A stretch of 64,000 bases of DNA from BOG-224 sp963783505 (GTDB lineage Bacteria > Acidobacteriota > Terriglobia > Bryobacterales > Bryobacteraceae): assembly GCA_963783505.1 (NCBI GenBank), contig CAWAOP010000023.1, positions 197,615-261,614 on the forward strand, written 5' to 3'. The translations under genes and the position numbers were made by a program. The notes beneath the pieces are model-generated. The model ran no database searches. It was not told the DNA's origin and saw nothing but the letters and a program-made list of their open reading frames with translations. This document shows, piece after piece, positions 31,984 through 40,527 of this stretch. The stretch's first letter is position 1. The number at the start of each line of letters is the position of its first letter.

Positions 31984-33930
31984 TTACTCCTCCCGCAACC
32001 CCGCCAGCGCGAGCAGTGGGAAGTAATCGCGGTACATGCCGTAGGTCAAATAGAAGACGTTGGGGAAACCGGTTCCCGTTGTTGCCGTCTCGGGCCAGCC
32101 GCCTTGGCTCGTCTGGAGTTCCAGGAGGTATTCGAGCCCTCGGCGCACGGAATTTGAAGTCGTGTCTCCCGCGGCTCGCAGGCCGAGAAGGGCCCAGGCG
32201 GTCTGTGAAGCGCAGCTTGGGGCGACTACGAAACCGTCGCGATTGTAACTGGCGCAGGATTCGCCCCATCCGCCATCGGCGTTTTGAACGGCGCGCAGCC
32301 AATTGGCGGCCTTCGTGATTGCGTCCTTCACCGCTCCCGACGGCGAACCGTCCTGGCTCGCCGCGAGACCACGCATCGCTAGAAACGAACCGTAAATGTA
32401 GTTCACTCCCCAGCGGCCGTACCAGCTTCCGTCCTTTTCCTGCGCGCCGAGCAGGTAGGCCACGCCGCGCTGCACGGCTTCCTGCCCAGCCAGTCCGCGT
32501 CGCGAGAGGCACTCGATCACGCGGCCGGTGATGTCCGGGCAGGTGGGATCGAGCATGGCGTTGTGGTCGGCAAACGGTACGCGATTCAGGACGGCCCAGT
32601 TGTTATCCACGTCGAACGCCGCCCAGCCGCCGTCTTCGGATTGCATGGCGAGCAGCCAGTTGATGGCGCGCCGCTCGGTGGCCGCCTGCGCCTTGGGATC
32701 GCTGGCCTTCGCGTGCATGAGGCCGAGCAGCACCATGGCCGTGTCGTCGATATCGGGGTAGAACTCGTTGGCGAATTCGAACGCCCAGCCGGAGGGCTCC
32801 GTATCGGGCCTCTTGATGGACCAGTCGCCCTTGCGGCGCACTTCCTTGCTGACGATCCAGTCGGCCGCGCGCGTCATGCGGGCGTCATCGGCGATGCCGG
32901 CTTCGCCCAATGCGAAGGCGCTGATGGCGGTATCCCAAATCGGGGATACGCAGGGCTGGAAGATGAAGCGGTCTTCGGTCTCGATGAGCAGCGATTCGAA
33001 GTGGCGGATGGCGTCGAGTAAGTCGGGATGATCCGGCGGATAATCCAGCGCGTCGAGCGCCATGATGAAGTACATCATCGCCGGGTAGATGGCGCCGAGA
33101 CCTTCGGTGAAGCGCGTGCGGTCGAGGATCCAGCGCTCGGCCTCGCGGATGGCCGCGCCGCGGATACGGTCGCTGCCGCGCTTCTCCCACACCTTGAAAA
33201 CCCGGTCCAGGTGGTGGAAGAGAATCGAAAGGCCGAGGCGCTTGGGCATGCCCAGCTTGACGCCGGGGAGAAGCAACTCATCCAGCGTGAAGCCCGTGGG
33301 CGCACGCCGGTTGGAGCCGCGCGCCTGCACGATGGAGAGCGGCACCAGGATCGAGCGCGTCCAGGCCGACATTTCATAAAGCACGTTGCCCGGAAGCATC
33401 ACGATTTCCGGAGGCACCGAAGGCACGTGCTTGCGCGGATAAAGCCCGAAGAGACTCAGGTTGATTTTGACGTAGCTATTGGCCGCTTGCAGGCCGCCGA
33501 GTTCCAGGATGCGCGCGCGGGCGCGGCGAAGCGGCTCGCCATCGGCCGGAAGCCCCGCAAGTTTCAATGCGCAGTAAGCCTTGACGGTGGCGCTGATCTC
33601 GGACGGACCGCCCGAATAGATATTGAATCCGCCGTCGGGCAACTGGCGCTCCAAAATCGAACGCGTGGCTCTTTCGATACGCCTGTGGCTGGGGGGATTC
33701 CATGCGCCGCCCTCCGGCTGATGCAACCAGAGCTGCAACAGAATGTAGTCGGATTCCAGCGTGGTATCGGCCGTCAACTCGCTGCACCAGAATCCCTCGG
33801 GAGATTGCTGGCGGAACAGGCACTCGGAGGCGCGCTCGATGGCCGCGGAAACACGCGGGTTGGCCGCCGCCTGCTGCGCAGCGGGCCGCGGGATGCTGGC
33901 TCGAACTGGCTCAATCCATTCGGAGGGCAT
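31984..33930 (-). CDS. shc: Squalene-hopene cyclase
   Basis: 648 aa, the usual length for the enzyme that cyclises squalene to hopene at the membrane. The catalytic DxDD motif is PDIDDTAMVLLG near residue 391. Several QW motifs are visible, for example QSPEGFWCSEL near the N-terminus, QSEDGGWAAFDVDNNW, QEKDGSWYGRWGVNYIYG and QNADGGWGESC. It is alone here; no hpn genes or squalene synthase are adjacent. Hopanoids are common in Acidobacteria. Confidence 0.96.
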   Translation of the reverse strand: MPSEWIEPVRASIPRPAAQQAAANPRVSAAIERASECLFRQQSPEGFWCSELTADTTLESDYILLQLWLHQPEGGAWNPPSHRRIERATRSILERQLPDGGFNIYSGGPSEISATVKAYCALKLAGLPADGEPLRRARARILELGGLQAANSYVKINLSLFGLYPRKHVPSVPPEIVMLPGNVLYEMSAWTRSILVPLSIVQARGSNRRAPTGFTLDELLLPGVKLGMPKRLGLSILFHHLDRVFKVWEKRGSDRIRGAAIREAERWILDRTRFTEGLGAIYPAMMYFIMALDALDYPPDHPDLLDAIRHFESLLIETEDRFIFQPCVSPIWDTAISAFALGEAGIADDARMTRAADWIVSKEVRRKGDWSIKRPDTEPSGWAFEFANEFYPDIDDTAMVLLGLMHAKASDPKAQAATERRAINWLLAMQSEDGGWAAFDVDNNWAVLNRVPFADHNAMLDPTCPDITGRVIECLSRRGLAGQEAVQRGVAYLLGAQEKDGSWYGRWGVNYIYGSFLAMRGLAASQDGSPSGAVKDAITKAANWLRAVQNADGGWGESCASYNRDGFVVAPSCASQTAWALLGLRAAGDTTSNSVRRGLEYLLELQTSQGGWPETATTGTGFPNVFYLTYGMYRDYFPLLALAGLREE

Positions 33931-33967
33931 GAACGAAACCTACATGGTAGCAACGTAGACTGGAGGA

Positions 33968-34588
33968 ATGGACCTGCTTTTGGACGCCGCCGAAGCGCGC
34001 ACGCTCGGGTCTCTGATGGAAAAAGAGATCGCCACGCCGGCCTATTACCCTCTCTCACTCAACGCGCTGGTGAATGCCTGCAATCAGAAGTCCAACCGCG
34101 AGCCGGCGGTGGATTACGACGATGCGACCGTGGAGAATGCGCTTGCGAGCCTGCGCGCCAAGGGTTTGGCGCTGCGGAGCACCGGCGCCGACAGCCGCGT
34201 GCCCAAGCACAGCCAGCGATTCACCGAGAAATACAATCTGGGCCGGCGGGAAGCGGCCGTGATGTGCGAATTGCTCGTCCGCGGCCCGCAGACGGTCGGC
34301 GAGTTGCGGAACCGCGCCGAACGGCTCTTTGCGTTCGACGACCTTCAGGCCGTCGAAGATACGCTGAACCGTTTGGCCGCCATGGAGTTCGTGGAGCAGT
34401 TGCCGCGCCAGGCGGGATTCAAAGAGCCGCGCTGGAGCCATCTGCTGTGCGGAGAGCCGGAGGTTACGGAAGCGGCGCCGCCAGTGGTGGAGAGAGGCTC
34501 GTCGGACCGCGAGCGCATCGCCGCGCTCGAAGCCGCGCTTGCGGAACTGGGGCGGGAGTTTGAGGAGTTCAGGCGGAGCTTCGAGTAG
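33968..34588 (+). CDS. YceH family (DUF480) protein
   Basis: 206 aa. Matches the YceH/UPF0502 family throughout: DAAEARTLGSLMEKEIATP, YPLSLNALVNACNQKSNREP, RGPQTVGELRNRAERLFAF, ending in a coiled coil (ERIAALEAALAELGREFEEF). The fold has two winged-helix domains; the function is unsettled. The ATG at 33968 has GGAGG very close before it; it gives the family's usual N-terminus. Divergent from shc with 37 bases between start codons, so the promoters overlap. Confidence 0.9.
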   Translation: MDLLLDAAEARTLGSLMEKEIATPAYYPLSLNALVNACNQKSNREPAVDYDDATVENALASLRAKGLALRSTGADSRVPKHSQRFTEKYNLGRREAAVMCELLVRGPQTVGELRNRAERLFAFDDLQAVEDTLNRLAAMEFVEQLPRQAGFKEPRWSHLLCGEPEVTEAAPPVVERGSSDRERIAALEAALAELGREFEEFRRSFE

Positions 34589-34606
34589 GGGAAGGCAGGC
34601 TCCGTT

Positions 34607-34987
34607 TTACTGCCGCCCTCTCAACCGGCCAAGTTGGCGGCGGTCGCGTTTGGTCGGGCGACCCTCCCTCACCGTCTCGAAACGCGGCGCCAAAAGGCGT
34701 TCCTCGGCTGCTTTGGCGCGCGCCTCGCGGCTTGCGTCCGTTTCGCGGTAAAGCGTGCGGGCGACTACGGCAGGGCCCCGCTGTTCGCTGAGCTGAAGGA
34801 CTTCGACTTCGAATACGCCTCCCTCGGTCTTCACCTTCAGCAGGTCTCCGGGATGCACCTCTCGGGCAGCTTTGGCAGTAACGCCGTTCGATTCAATCCG
34901 GCCCAGTTCGCACGCGTGGCCGGCCTGCGACCGCGTCTTGAAGAAGCGGGCCGCCCAGAGCCACTTGTCGATCCTCACGCCCACCAT
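34607..34987 (-). CDS. hslR: S4-domain RNA-binding protein, Hsp15 (HslR)-like
   Basis: 126 aa. The S4 domain starts VRIDKWLWAARFFKTRSQAG and continues with a GRIESNGVTAKAAREVHPGD loop; the C-terminal part is basic with KRDRRQLGRLRGRQ. Hsp15 in Escherichia coli binds 50S subunits carrying nascent chains and recycles them. It converges on the YceH-like gene. The assignment rests on length and domain; related S4 proteins of unknown role cannot be excluded. Confidence 0.85.
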   Translation of the reverse strand: MVGVRIDKWLWAARFFKTRSQAGHACELGRIESNGVTAKAAREVHPGDLLKVKTEGGVFEVEVLQLSEQRGPAVVARTLYRETDASREARAKAAEERLLAPRFETVREGRPTKRDRRQLGRLRGRQ

Positions 34988-35106
34988 CCCGCAACTCCCT
35001 GGCGGCGCAAATCCGGCGCCTCAGGCCTCACTGCGTCATTATAGCGACGGGCGCCACAAGCGGGGACGTTGTGAAGGTGATGCACGATGAGGCATAATGA
35101 GGATAA

Positions 35107-35430
35107 ATGCCTCAAGCAGCGAAGACTAAGCCAAGACGCGGCACGGGAACCAATCGGCCCAAGCCCGGAGCGACCGGCCGGATCAAACCTGGCCCGCGAT
35201 ACTCCGTCGGTTTGCCCTCTGCCGTGGCCACCCAGGTGGAGCGCTACGCCGAGACGGTCGATTCCAGCATGAGCAAGGCAATCGCGGCGCTAGTGCGCCT
35301 TGGCCTAGAGAGCCAGGCGCGGCGAAAGCGTGAGTTCTTCAGCAGGCTGAGGGAGAATCTCGCGAACGACGATCCGAAGTCGCAGGACCGAGTGGTGGAT
35401 GAGTTCCGGTCTCTGATCCTGGGCCGCTGA
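35107..35430 (+). CDS. Ribbon-helix-helix-like putative antitoxin (107 aa)
   Basis: A basic, disordered N-terminus (AKTKPRRGTGTNRPK) leads to a predicted RHH segment GLPSAVATQVERYAETVDSS then SKAIAALVRLGLESQ, and a charged tail. It is followed three bases later by another small gene on the same strand, the layout of a toxin-antitoxin pair. No established family name can be given. Confidence 0.55.
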   Translation: MPQAAKTKPRRGTGTNRPKPGATGRIKPGPRYSVGLPSAVATQVERYAETVDSSMSKAIAALVRLGLESQARRKREFFSRLRENLANDDPKSQDRVVDEFRSLILGR

Positions 35431-35433
35431 GAA

Positions 35434-35799
35434 ATGCCGAAGATCCAGTGGGAGAAGCTCCCAAGGGAGAGGTGGGCTCACTTACGGGACCGGGCCAGAG
35501 AGCGGAAGGTCAGCGAGACTGATCTTTTCGAACTAAACAGGGCGACGTTATTGTTTGCGCCACCACCGCTCCCTGACGGTCGCGGCTCGGCCAGAGGCCG
35601 CGAACCGAGCCGCGACCGTCAGGGAGCGGAGGCGCAATTACTTATGACGTTCTGTTTAGCCGAGTGGAAAGCGCTCGATCCGGGCGTGCCCGATGACGAC
35701 TGGTACAAGGATTTCGGAACCTTCAAGCTCTGCGGAACAGGCAGGTTCCCGAGCACGTTTCTGATGGCCGGGCAGGCCGCTCGAGGCAAGCGTCTGTAA
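35434..35799 (+). CDS. Small hypothetical protein with an in-frame palindromic insertion (121 aa)
   Basis: Begins PKIQWEKLPRERWAHLRDRA and ends GTGRFPSTFLMAGQAARGKR. I recall KxLPxxRWxHLRDR-type small proteins as the second gene of two-gene toxin-antitoxin-like units, without a known activity. Between residues about 43 and 68 the reading frame is formed by the dispersed palindrome 35566-35629 (PLPDGRGSARGRE and then SRDRQGAEAQ), which neither shifts nor stops it. Without the insertion the protein would be about 95-100 aa. Confidence 0.55.
   Translation: MPKIQWEKLPRERWAHLRDRARERKVSETDLFELNRATLLFAPPPLPDGRGSARGREPSRDRQGAEAQLLMTFCLAEWKALDPGVPDDDWYKDFGTFKLCGTGRFPSTFLMAGQAARGKRL
35566..35629. repeat. 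Full copy of a dispersed coding palindrome (25-bp arms)
   Basis: Arms 35566-35590 and 35605-35629 are perfect 25-base reverse complements, with a 14-base loop. The arm includes CCGCTCCCTGACGGTCGCGG. The flanks (GCGCC before, GGCGC after) extend the pairing loosely. The right arm and flank recur at 16617-16645. The element lies inside an open reading frame in both places. Confidence 0.92.
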
Positions 35800-35840
35800 A
35801 AGCGCAGGCCGATGCCTGGCGCCCCGCCTTACAATAAGAT

Positions 35841-36884
35841 TTGCCTCAATCAGAACCCATCCGTTACCGCGATGCGGGCGTGAATATCGACGAAGCGGAC
35901 CGTGCGGTCGCTTCCATCAAACAGTTTGCGCGCCGCACGTTTACCAAGGGCGTCCTTACGGATATCGGCAGCTTCGGCGCCGCGTACCGGCTGACCGGAT
36001 TTCGCGCTCCGGTGCTGGTCAGTTCGGCGGATGGCGTCGGCACCAAGCTCAAGATCGCCTTCGCTACCGGCCGGCACGATACCGTGGGCGAGGATCTGGT
36101 CAACCATTGCGTCAACGATATCGGAGTGCAGGGCGCGCGGCCGCTGTTTTTCCTGGATTACTTCGCCACCGGCAAGCTGGAAGCCGGGGTTGCGGCATCG
36201 GTCATTTCCGGCATCGGGCGCGGATGCGAGCGCAACGGCTGCGCGCTGATCGGTGGCGAGACAGCCGAAATGCCCGGCCTGTACGCCGCGGGCGAGTACG
36301 ATCTGGCGGGTTTCATTGTGGGCGCCGCAGAGCGGTCGCGGCTGTTGACGGGCAAGTACATTCGAAAAGGCGATGCGCTTCTAGCGCTGCCGTCGACCGG
36401 CCTGCACACCAATGGCTATTCGCTGGCGCGCAAGCTGATATTTGAAACGGCCGGTTACGCGCCGGACACCTTCCTGCCGGAAGTCGGCGCAACCGTAGCC
36501 GATGCGCTGCTGGCCGTGCATCGCAGCTACCTGAAGCCGATCCAGTCGCTCATGGCGGCCAAGCTGCTCAAAGGCGCGGCGCACATTACGGGCGGCGGGA
36601 TCACCGACAACACGCCTCGCATGCTTCCCAAAGGACTGGCCGCCGCCATCAACACGTTCGCCTGGCGCATTCCGCCGCTTTTCGAACTCATGCGAGCGAT
36701 TGGCCGTATGCCCGACGACGACTACCGCCGCACGTTCAATCTGGGCGTGGGCATGATCTTCGCCGTGCCGGGAGGCGGCGCAGCCAAGGCCGCGAAGGCG
36801 CTGGAGAAGCTCGGCGAGACGCCGTTCCAGATCGGCGAGGTGGTCGCTCAAAGGCGCGGCGGGCCGCGCGTGGAGTACCGATGA
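35841..36884 (+). CDS. purM: Phosphoribosylformylglycinamidine cyclo-ligase
   Basis: 347 aa AIR synthetase, step five of purine biosynthesis. Motifs: YRDAGVNIDEADRAVASIK, SSADGVGTKLKIAFATGRHD, DLVNHCVNDIGVQGARPLFF, GCALIGGETAEMPGLYA, and AHITGGGITDNTPRMLPKG. The TTG at 35841 is the only in-frame start that covers the N-terminus (PQSEPIRYRDAG); ribosome-binding support is weak. Its stop overlaps purN by four bases (ATGA). Confidence 0.95.
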   Translation: MPQSEPIRYRDAGVNIDEADRAVASIKQFARRTFTKGVLTDIGSFGAAYRLTGFRAPVLVSSADGVGTKLKIAFATGRHDTVGEDLVNHCVNDIGVQGARPLFFLDYFATGKLEAGVAASVISGIGRGCERNGCALIGGETAEMPGLYAAGEYDLAGFIVGAAERSRLLTGKYIRKGDALLALPSTGLHTNGYSLARKLIFETAGYAPDTFLPEVGATVADALLAVHRSYLKPIQSLMAAKLLKGAAHITGGGITDNTPRMLPKGLAAAINTFAWRIPPLFELMRAIGRMPDDDYRRTFNLGVGMIFAVPGGGAAKAAKALEKLGETPFQIGEVVAQRRGGPRVEYR

Positions 36885-37501
36885 CCAGGCTCGGCATCCT
36901 GCTTTCGGGGCGCGGCTCGAATTTCGAGGCCATCGCAAGGAATATCAAGGCCGGAACGATCGACGCGGAAATCGCGGCGGTGATTTCAAACCGGCCCCAG
37001 GCGCGCGGGCTGGAAACAGCGCGCGAAATGGGCCTCGCGGCCGTGTGCATTCCTTCCAAAGGCCTGGACCGCGAAGTGTACGATCGAATGGTAGTGGCCG
37101 AACTGCGCCAACGCGGCGTGGAGCTTGTTTGCCTCGCGGGCTTTATGCGCCTGCTGAGCGCCGGGTTCATTCGCGAGTTCCCGAACCGCATCTTGAATAT
37201 TCATCCTTCCTTGCTGCCGGCTTTTCCCGGGCTTGAGGCGCAGCATCAGGCTTTCGATCACGGGGTTCGCATCTCGGGGTGCACCGTTCACTTCGTGGAC
37301 GAACAACTCGACTCCGGGCCGATCATTATTCAAGCCGCCGTGCCGGTGCTGGATAGCGACACGGCGGACACGCTATCCGAGCGCATTCTAAGAGAAGAAC
37401 ACCGGATCTATTCGGAGGCAATCCGAGTGGTCATCGGCGGCAAGTACCGGATCGAAGGGCGGAGACTGATTCTGCAAGAGGGGCTGGGAACTGGGGGCTA
37501 G
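36881..37501 (+). CDS. purN: Phosphoribosylglycinamide formyltransferase
   Basis: 206 aa GAR transformylase, step three of purine biosynthesis, using 10-formyl-THF. The phosphate loop LGILLSGRGSNFEAIARNI, the catalytic Asn and His in RILNIHPSLLPAFPG, and Asp in EQLDSGPIIIQ are present. Coupled to purM through ATGA. The last few residues (GLGTGG) and the TAG stop are formed by the heptamer repeat that begins at 37481, so the original C-terminus has been altered slightly. Confidence 0.95.
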   Translation: MTRLGILLSGRGSNFEAIARNIKAGTIDAEIAAVISNRPQARGLETAREMGLAAVCIPSKGLDREVYDRMVVAELRQRGVELVCLAGFMRLLSAGFIREFPNRILNIHPSLLPAFPGLEAQHQAFDHGVRISGCTVHFVDEQLDSGPIIIQAAVPVLDSDTADTLSERILREEHRIYSEAIRVVIGGKYRIEGRRLILQEGLGTGG

Positions 37502-37655
37502 GGGCTGGGGAAAAACCAAAACCTGCGCTCCAAGCAAGCTATGCCCGACCTCGCAGTTGTTCAGGCGTGCCGTCCACTGAGAGCCGCCTGAGATGAACGG
37601 AGGTTGATTCCCCAGTTCCCAGTCCCTAATCCCCAGCCCCTAATCCCAAACCCCC
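37481..37655. repeat. Inverted pair of heptamer repeat blocks after purN
   Basis: Left block 37481-37510 reads as RCTRGGG-type heptamers (GCTGGGA, ACTGGGG, GCTAGGG, GCTGGGG). Right block 37610-37655 holds the reverse complement (CCCCAGT, CCCAGTC, CTAATCC and similar). About 100 bases separate them. The left block contains the purN stop codon. Confidence 0.8.
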
Positions 37656-37692
37656 GATTTCCCGCCTGCGCTAAAATCAAAAGCACTCTCTT

Positions 37693-39573
37693 ATGTCTTC
37701 AGTTGCCGACAGCCGCGCCGCGGAGTTCCGCGAGGAATTCGCCCGGCGCGTTTGGGTCGCCGATGGCGCCATGGGGACGATGCTCTATGCGCGCGGCGTG
37801 TTCATCAACCGCTGCTTCGACGAGCTTTCGCTCTCGGCCCCGGACATGGTTCGTCAGGTCCATCAGGAGTACGCCAAAGCCGGCGCCGAAATCCTGGAAA
37901 CGAACACGTTCGGCGCCACGCGGCCGAGGCTGGCGGGGTTCGGGTTCGCCGAGAAACTGGCGGACATCAACCGCGCCGCCGTACGACTGGCGCGCGAAGC
38001 GGCGGGCAAGAAAGCGTTCGTGGCGGGAGCGGTCGGGCCGCTCGGCGTTCGGATTGAGCCGCTCGGGCGGACGTCATTTCAGGAAGCGCGGTCCGCGTTC
38101 CGCGAGCAGATCGCGGTGCTGGTGGAAGCCGGCGCCGACCTTCTGATCTTCGAGACCTTCGCCAACCTGGACGAGCTGCGAGAAGCCGTCCTTGCGGCGC
38201 GCGATGTCGCGGGCCATGACATCGTCGTGGCGGCGCAAGTGACCATCGACGATTTCGGACATCTTCCCGGCGGCGCGGATACGGAAACATTCACGCGCGC
38301 CATGGATTCCTGGCCGGTGGATGCGATCGGGCTGAACTGCTCGGTGGGCCCGAAGGCCATGCTCGAAACCATCGAGCGCATGACGGAGTTCTCCGCCAAA
38401 CCGACGAGCGCTATGCCCAATGCGGGCACGCCGCAACGGGTGGAGAACCGGAACATCTACCTCGGGTCGCCGGAATACATGGCGCAATACGCGCGGCGCT
38501 TTCTGTGGGCGGGCGTAAAGATCGTAGGGGGATGCTGCGGCACCACGCCCGATCACATCAAGCTCATCCGCTCGGAAACGCGCTCGCTCGAACCGGGCCG
38601 GAAGAAGCTTTCCGTAACGGTGGCCGAACCGGAAGCGAAGGCTCACGCGATGGACCCCGTTCCGATGGCGAGCAAGTCGAAGCTCGGGGCCAAGCTGGCG
38701 GCGGGCAAGTTCGTGGCGTTCGTCGAGATCCTGCCTCCGCGCGGCGTGGACGCGTCGCGAGAAGTGGCCGGGGCGAAGCTGTGCGCGGAGCGCGGCATCG
38801 ATTGCATCAACGTGCCGGATGGTCCGCGCGCCAGTTCTCGCATGAGCGCCCAAGCCTCCTGCCAGATTATTCAGCGCGAGGCCGGAATCGAGGCAATCAA
38901 TCACTTCTGCTGCCGCGACCGCAACCTGCTCGGGATTCAATCGGAGCTGCTCGGAGCGCACGCGATGGGCGTGCGGAATCTGCTGTGCATTACGGGCGAT
39001 CCGCCGCGCATGGGCGCGTACCCGGACGCGACCGCCGTCTTCGACGTGGACGCCATCGGCCTGGTCAACATCGTTCACAATCTGAACCACGGTCTGGATC
39101 TCGGCGGCAACCCCATGGGATCGCAAACGGCGCTGCTCATCGGAGTGGGCGCGAACCCCGGAGCGCTGAATCTGGACGAAGAGATCCGCCGGTTCGAATG
39201 GAAGGTGGAAGCGGGCGCGGAATACGCCATTACTCAGCCGGTGTTCGACCTGGCGCTGCTGGAGGCGTTTCTGAAGCGCATCGAGCGAGATAGGGGGAAG
39301 CCGCACATCCCCGTCATTTGCGGAATCTGGCCGCTCACCAGTTATCGCAACGCGGAGTTCATGGTGAACGAATTGCGCGTTCCGGTGCCCGACGAATACA
39401 TGGAGCGTATGCGCCGCGCCGACACCGCGGAGCGCGCCCGCGAGGAAGGCGTGGCCATCGCGCGCGAAATGGCGGTGCGCGTGCGTGGTATAGTCCAGGG
39501 AGTGCAATTGAGCGCCCCGTTCGGCCGCTACCAGATGGCGTTGGACGTAGCCGAAGCGCTCGGTGAGCGCTGA
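37693..39573 (+). CDS. Bifunctional homocysteine S-methyltransferase / methylenetetrahydrofolate reductase
   Basis: 626 aa fusion like YitJ of Bacillus. Residues about 1-300 are the homocysteine methyltransferase barrel: VWVADGAMGTMLYARGV, ETNTFGATRPRL, and zinc ligands Cys in GLNCSVGP (near 213) and CC in KIVGGCCGTTPDHIK (near 279). Residues about 330-626 are the MetF barrel: FVAFVEILPPRGVDAS, NLLCITGDPPRMGAYP, AEYAITQPVFDLALL. It would provide methyl-THF and methylate homocysteine. It precedes the Sua5-like gene by nine bases. Confidence 0.93.
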   Translation: MSSVADSRAAEFREEFARRVWVADGAMGTMLYARGVFINRCFDELSLSAPDMVRQVHQEYAKAGAEILETNTFGATRPRLAGFGFAEKLADINRAAVRLAREAAGKKAFVAGAVGPLGVRIEPLGRTSFQEARSAFREQIAVLVEAGADLLIFETFANLDELREAVLAARDVAGHDIVVAAQVTIDDFGHLPGGADTETFTRAMDSWPVDAIGLNCSVGPKAMLETIERMTEFSAKPTSAMPNAGTPQRVENRNIYLGSPEYMAQYARRFLWAGVKIVGGCCGTTPDHIKLIRSETRSLEPGRKKLSVTVAEPEAKAHAMDPVPMASKSKLGAKLAAGKFVAFVEILPPRGVDASREVAGAKLCAERGIDCINVPDGPRASSRMSAQASCQIIQREAGIEAINHFCCRDRNLLGIQSELLGAHAMGVRNLLCITGDPPRMGAYPDATAVFDVDAIGLVNIVHNLNHGLDLGGNPMGSQTALLIGVGANPGALNLDEEIRRFEWKVEAGAEYAITQPVFDLALLEAFLKRIERDRGKPHIPVICGIWPLTSYRNAEFMVNELRVPVPDEYMERMRRADTAERAREEGVAIAREMAVRVRGIVQGVQLSAPFGRYQMALDVAEALGER

Positions 39574-39582
39574 CAAAAGCCG

Positions 39583-40221
39583 ATGGCGACGGACCTGGTA
39601 GAGATCAACCTGGACGAGCCGCAGCCGGAAATGCTCGAACGGGCGGCGGCCGCCGTGCGCGCCGGAAAAGTAGTAGCCATTCCCACCGACGCGCTGTATG
39701 CGCTGGTGGCGGACCCATTCAGCCTTCACGCCGTGGCGCAGGTCTTCCACGCCAAAGGCCGCGAGCCGCATCGCTCCCTGCCCATACTGGTGAATGACCT
39801 GATGATGGGGGAGGAACTGGCGGGCGAGTTGAACAGCCGATTCTACATGCTGGCGAGAAGATTCTGGCCGGGACCGCTGGCCATCATCGTTCCGGCCTCC
39901 GCCAAGGTGCCGCTGAAAGTGACCGGAAATACCGGACGGCTAGCGCTGCGACACTCGCGCTCGCTGGTTGCGAATCGGTTGATGAACCTGCTCAACCAGC
40001 CGCTGATCGCCACGAGCGCGAACATCTCCGGCAGTCCGACGTGCCGCAGCGGCATCGAGGCCTTCGCCCGCATGGACGGCCGAATCGACCTGGTGCTCGA
40101 TGGCGGCGCATGCGAAGGCAGCGGCGCTACGACGGTCGATATCACCGAACCGGTGTGGCGGCTGATCAAGCCCGGGGCTATCGGCGAAAAAGAACTCGAC
40201 GAGTGCCTGAGGCCGTCGTAG
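39583..40221 (+). CDS. Sua5/YciO/YrdC family protein (threonylcarbamoyl-AMP synthase-like)
   Basis: 212 aa. Family motifs: GKVVAIPTDALYALVADPF, HAKGREPHRSLPILV, FWPGPLAIIVPASAKVP, QPLIATSANISGSPTC, and the end PVWRLIKPGAIGEKEL. The family makes L-threonylcarbamoyl-AMP for t6A37 in tRNA; the YciO subgroup may differ in role. The KxR/SxN ATP-binding set appears present, but the KGR-PHRSLP segment differs a little from TsaC (KxRP). Likely co-transcribed with the preceding folate gene. Confidence 0.85.
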   Translation: MATDLVEINLDEPQPEMLERAAAAVRAGKVVAIPTDALYALVADPFSLHAVAQVFHAKGREPHRSLPILVNDLMMGEELAGELNSRFYMLARRFWPGPLAIIVPASAKVPLKVTGNTGRLALRHSRSLVANRLMNLLNQPLIATSANISGSPTCRSGIEAFARMDGRIDLVLDGGACEGSGATTVDITEPVWRLIKPGAIGEKELDECLRPS

Positions 40222-40264
40222 GGGCCGGGGCGGGGCGCATCCATTCCGCGTCGCGGCGAGGAGA

Positions 40265-40302
40265 TTGACACGGGTTATGTGTGCATATACCCTGTGTATA
40301 TG
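40265..40302 (+). promoter_or_regulatory. Promoter and operator overlapping the vapB start codon
   Basis: TTGACA at 40265-40270 with TACCCT at 40288-40293 (17-base spacer). A perfect inverted repeat CATATAC-CCTGT-GTATATG (40284-40302) covers the -10 and ends on the ATG of the antitoxin. Transcription would start about at the A of the ATG, and no Shine-Dalgarno sequence precedes it. Confidence 0.6.
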
Positions 40303-40527
40303 AATATTACTCTGTCTGTCGACGAGGATGTCGTCGTCCTGGCAAGGCGCCGCGCGGAGTCGATAGGTTCCAGCGTAAACCAATTAGTGCGCGAGTACCT
40401 GGAGCAGCTTGCCGGCAGAACCGGCGCCGGCGCCGACGCGGCGGAATTCGAGCGGCTCTCACGAGACAGCCGCGGCGCATCGCGGGGATGGAAGTTCAAC
40501 CGCGAGGAATTGCACGAGCGCAAATGA
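40300..40527 (+). CDS. vapB: VapB-type antitoxin
   Basis: 75 aa. The N-terminus NITLSVDEDVVVLARRRAES then GSSVNQLVREYLEQL is a ribbon-helix-helix domain; the C-terminal half is charged (GWKFNREELHERK), typical of toxin-binding tails. The ATG at 40300 gives the proper RHH start; an upstream ATG at 40279 lies before the predicted transcription start. ATGA overlap with the toxin. Confidence 0.85.
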   Translation: MNITLSVDEDVVVLARRRAESIGSSVNQLVREYLEQLAGRTGAGADAAEFERLSRDSRGASRGWKFNREELHERK

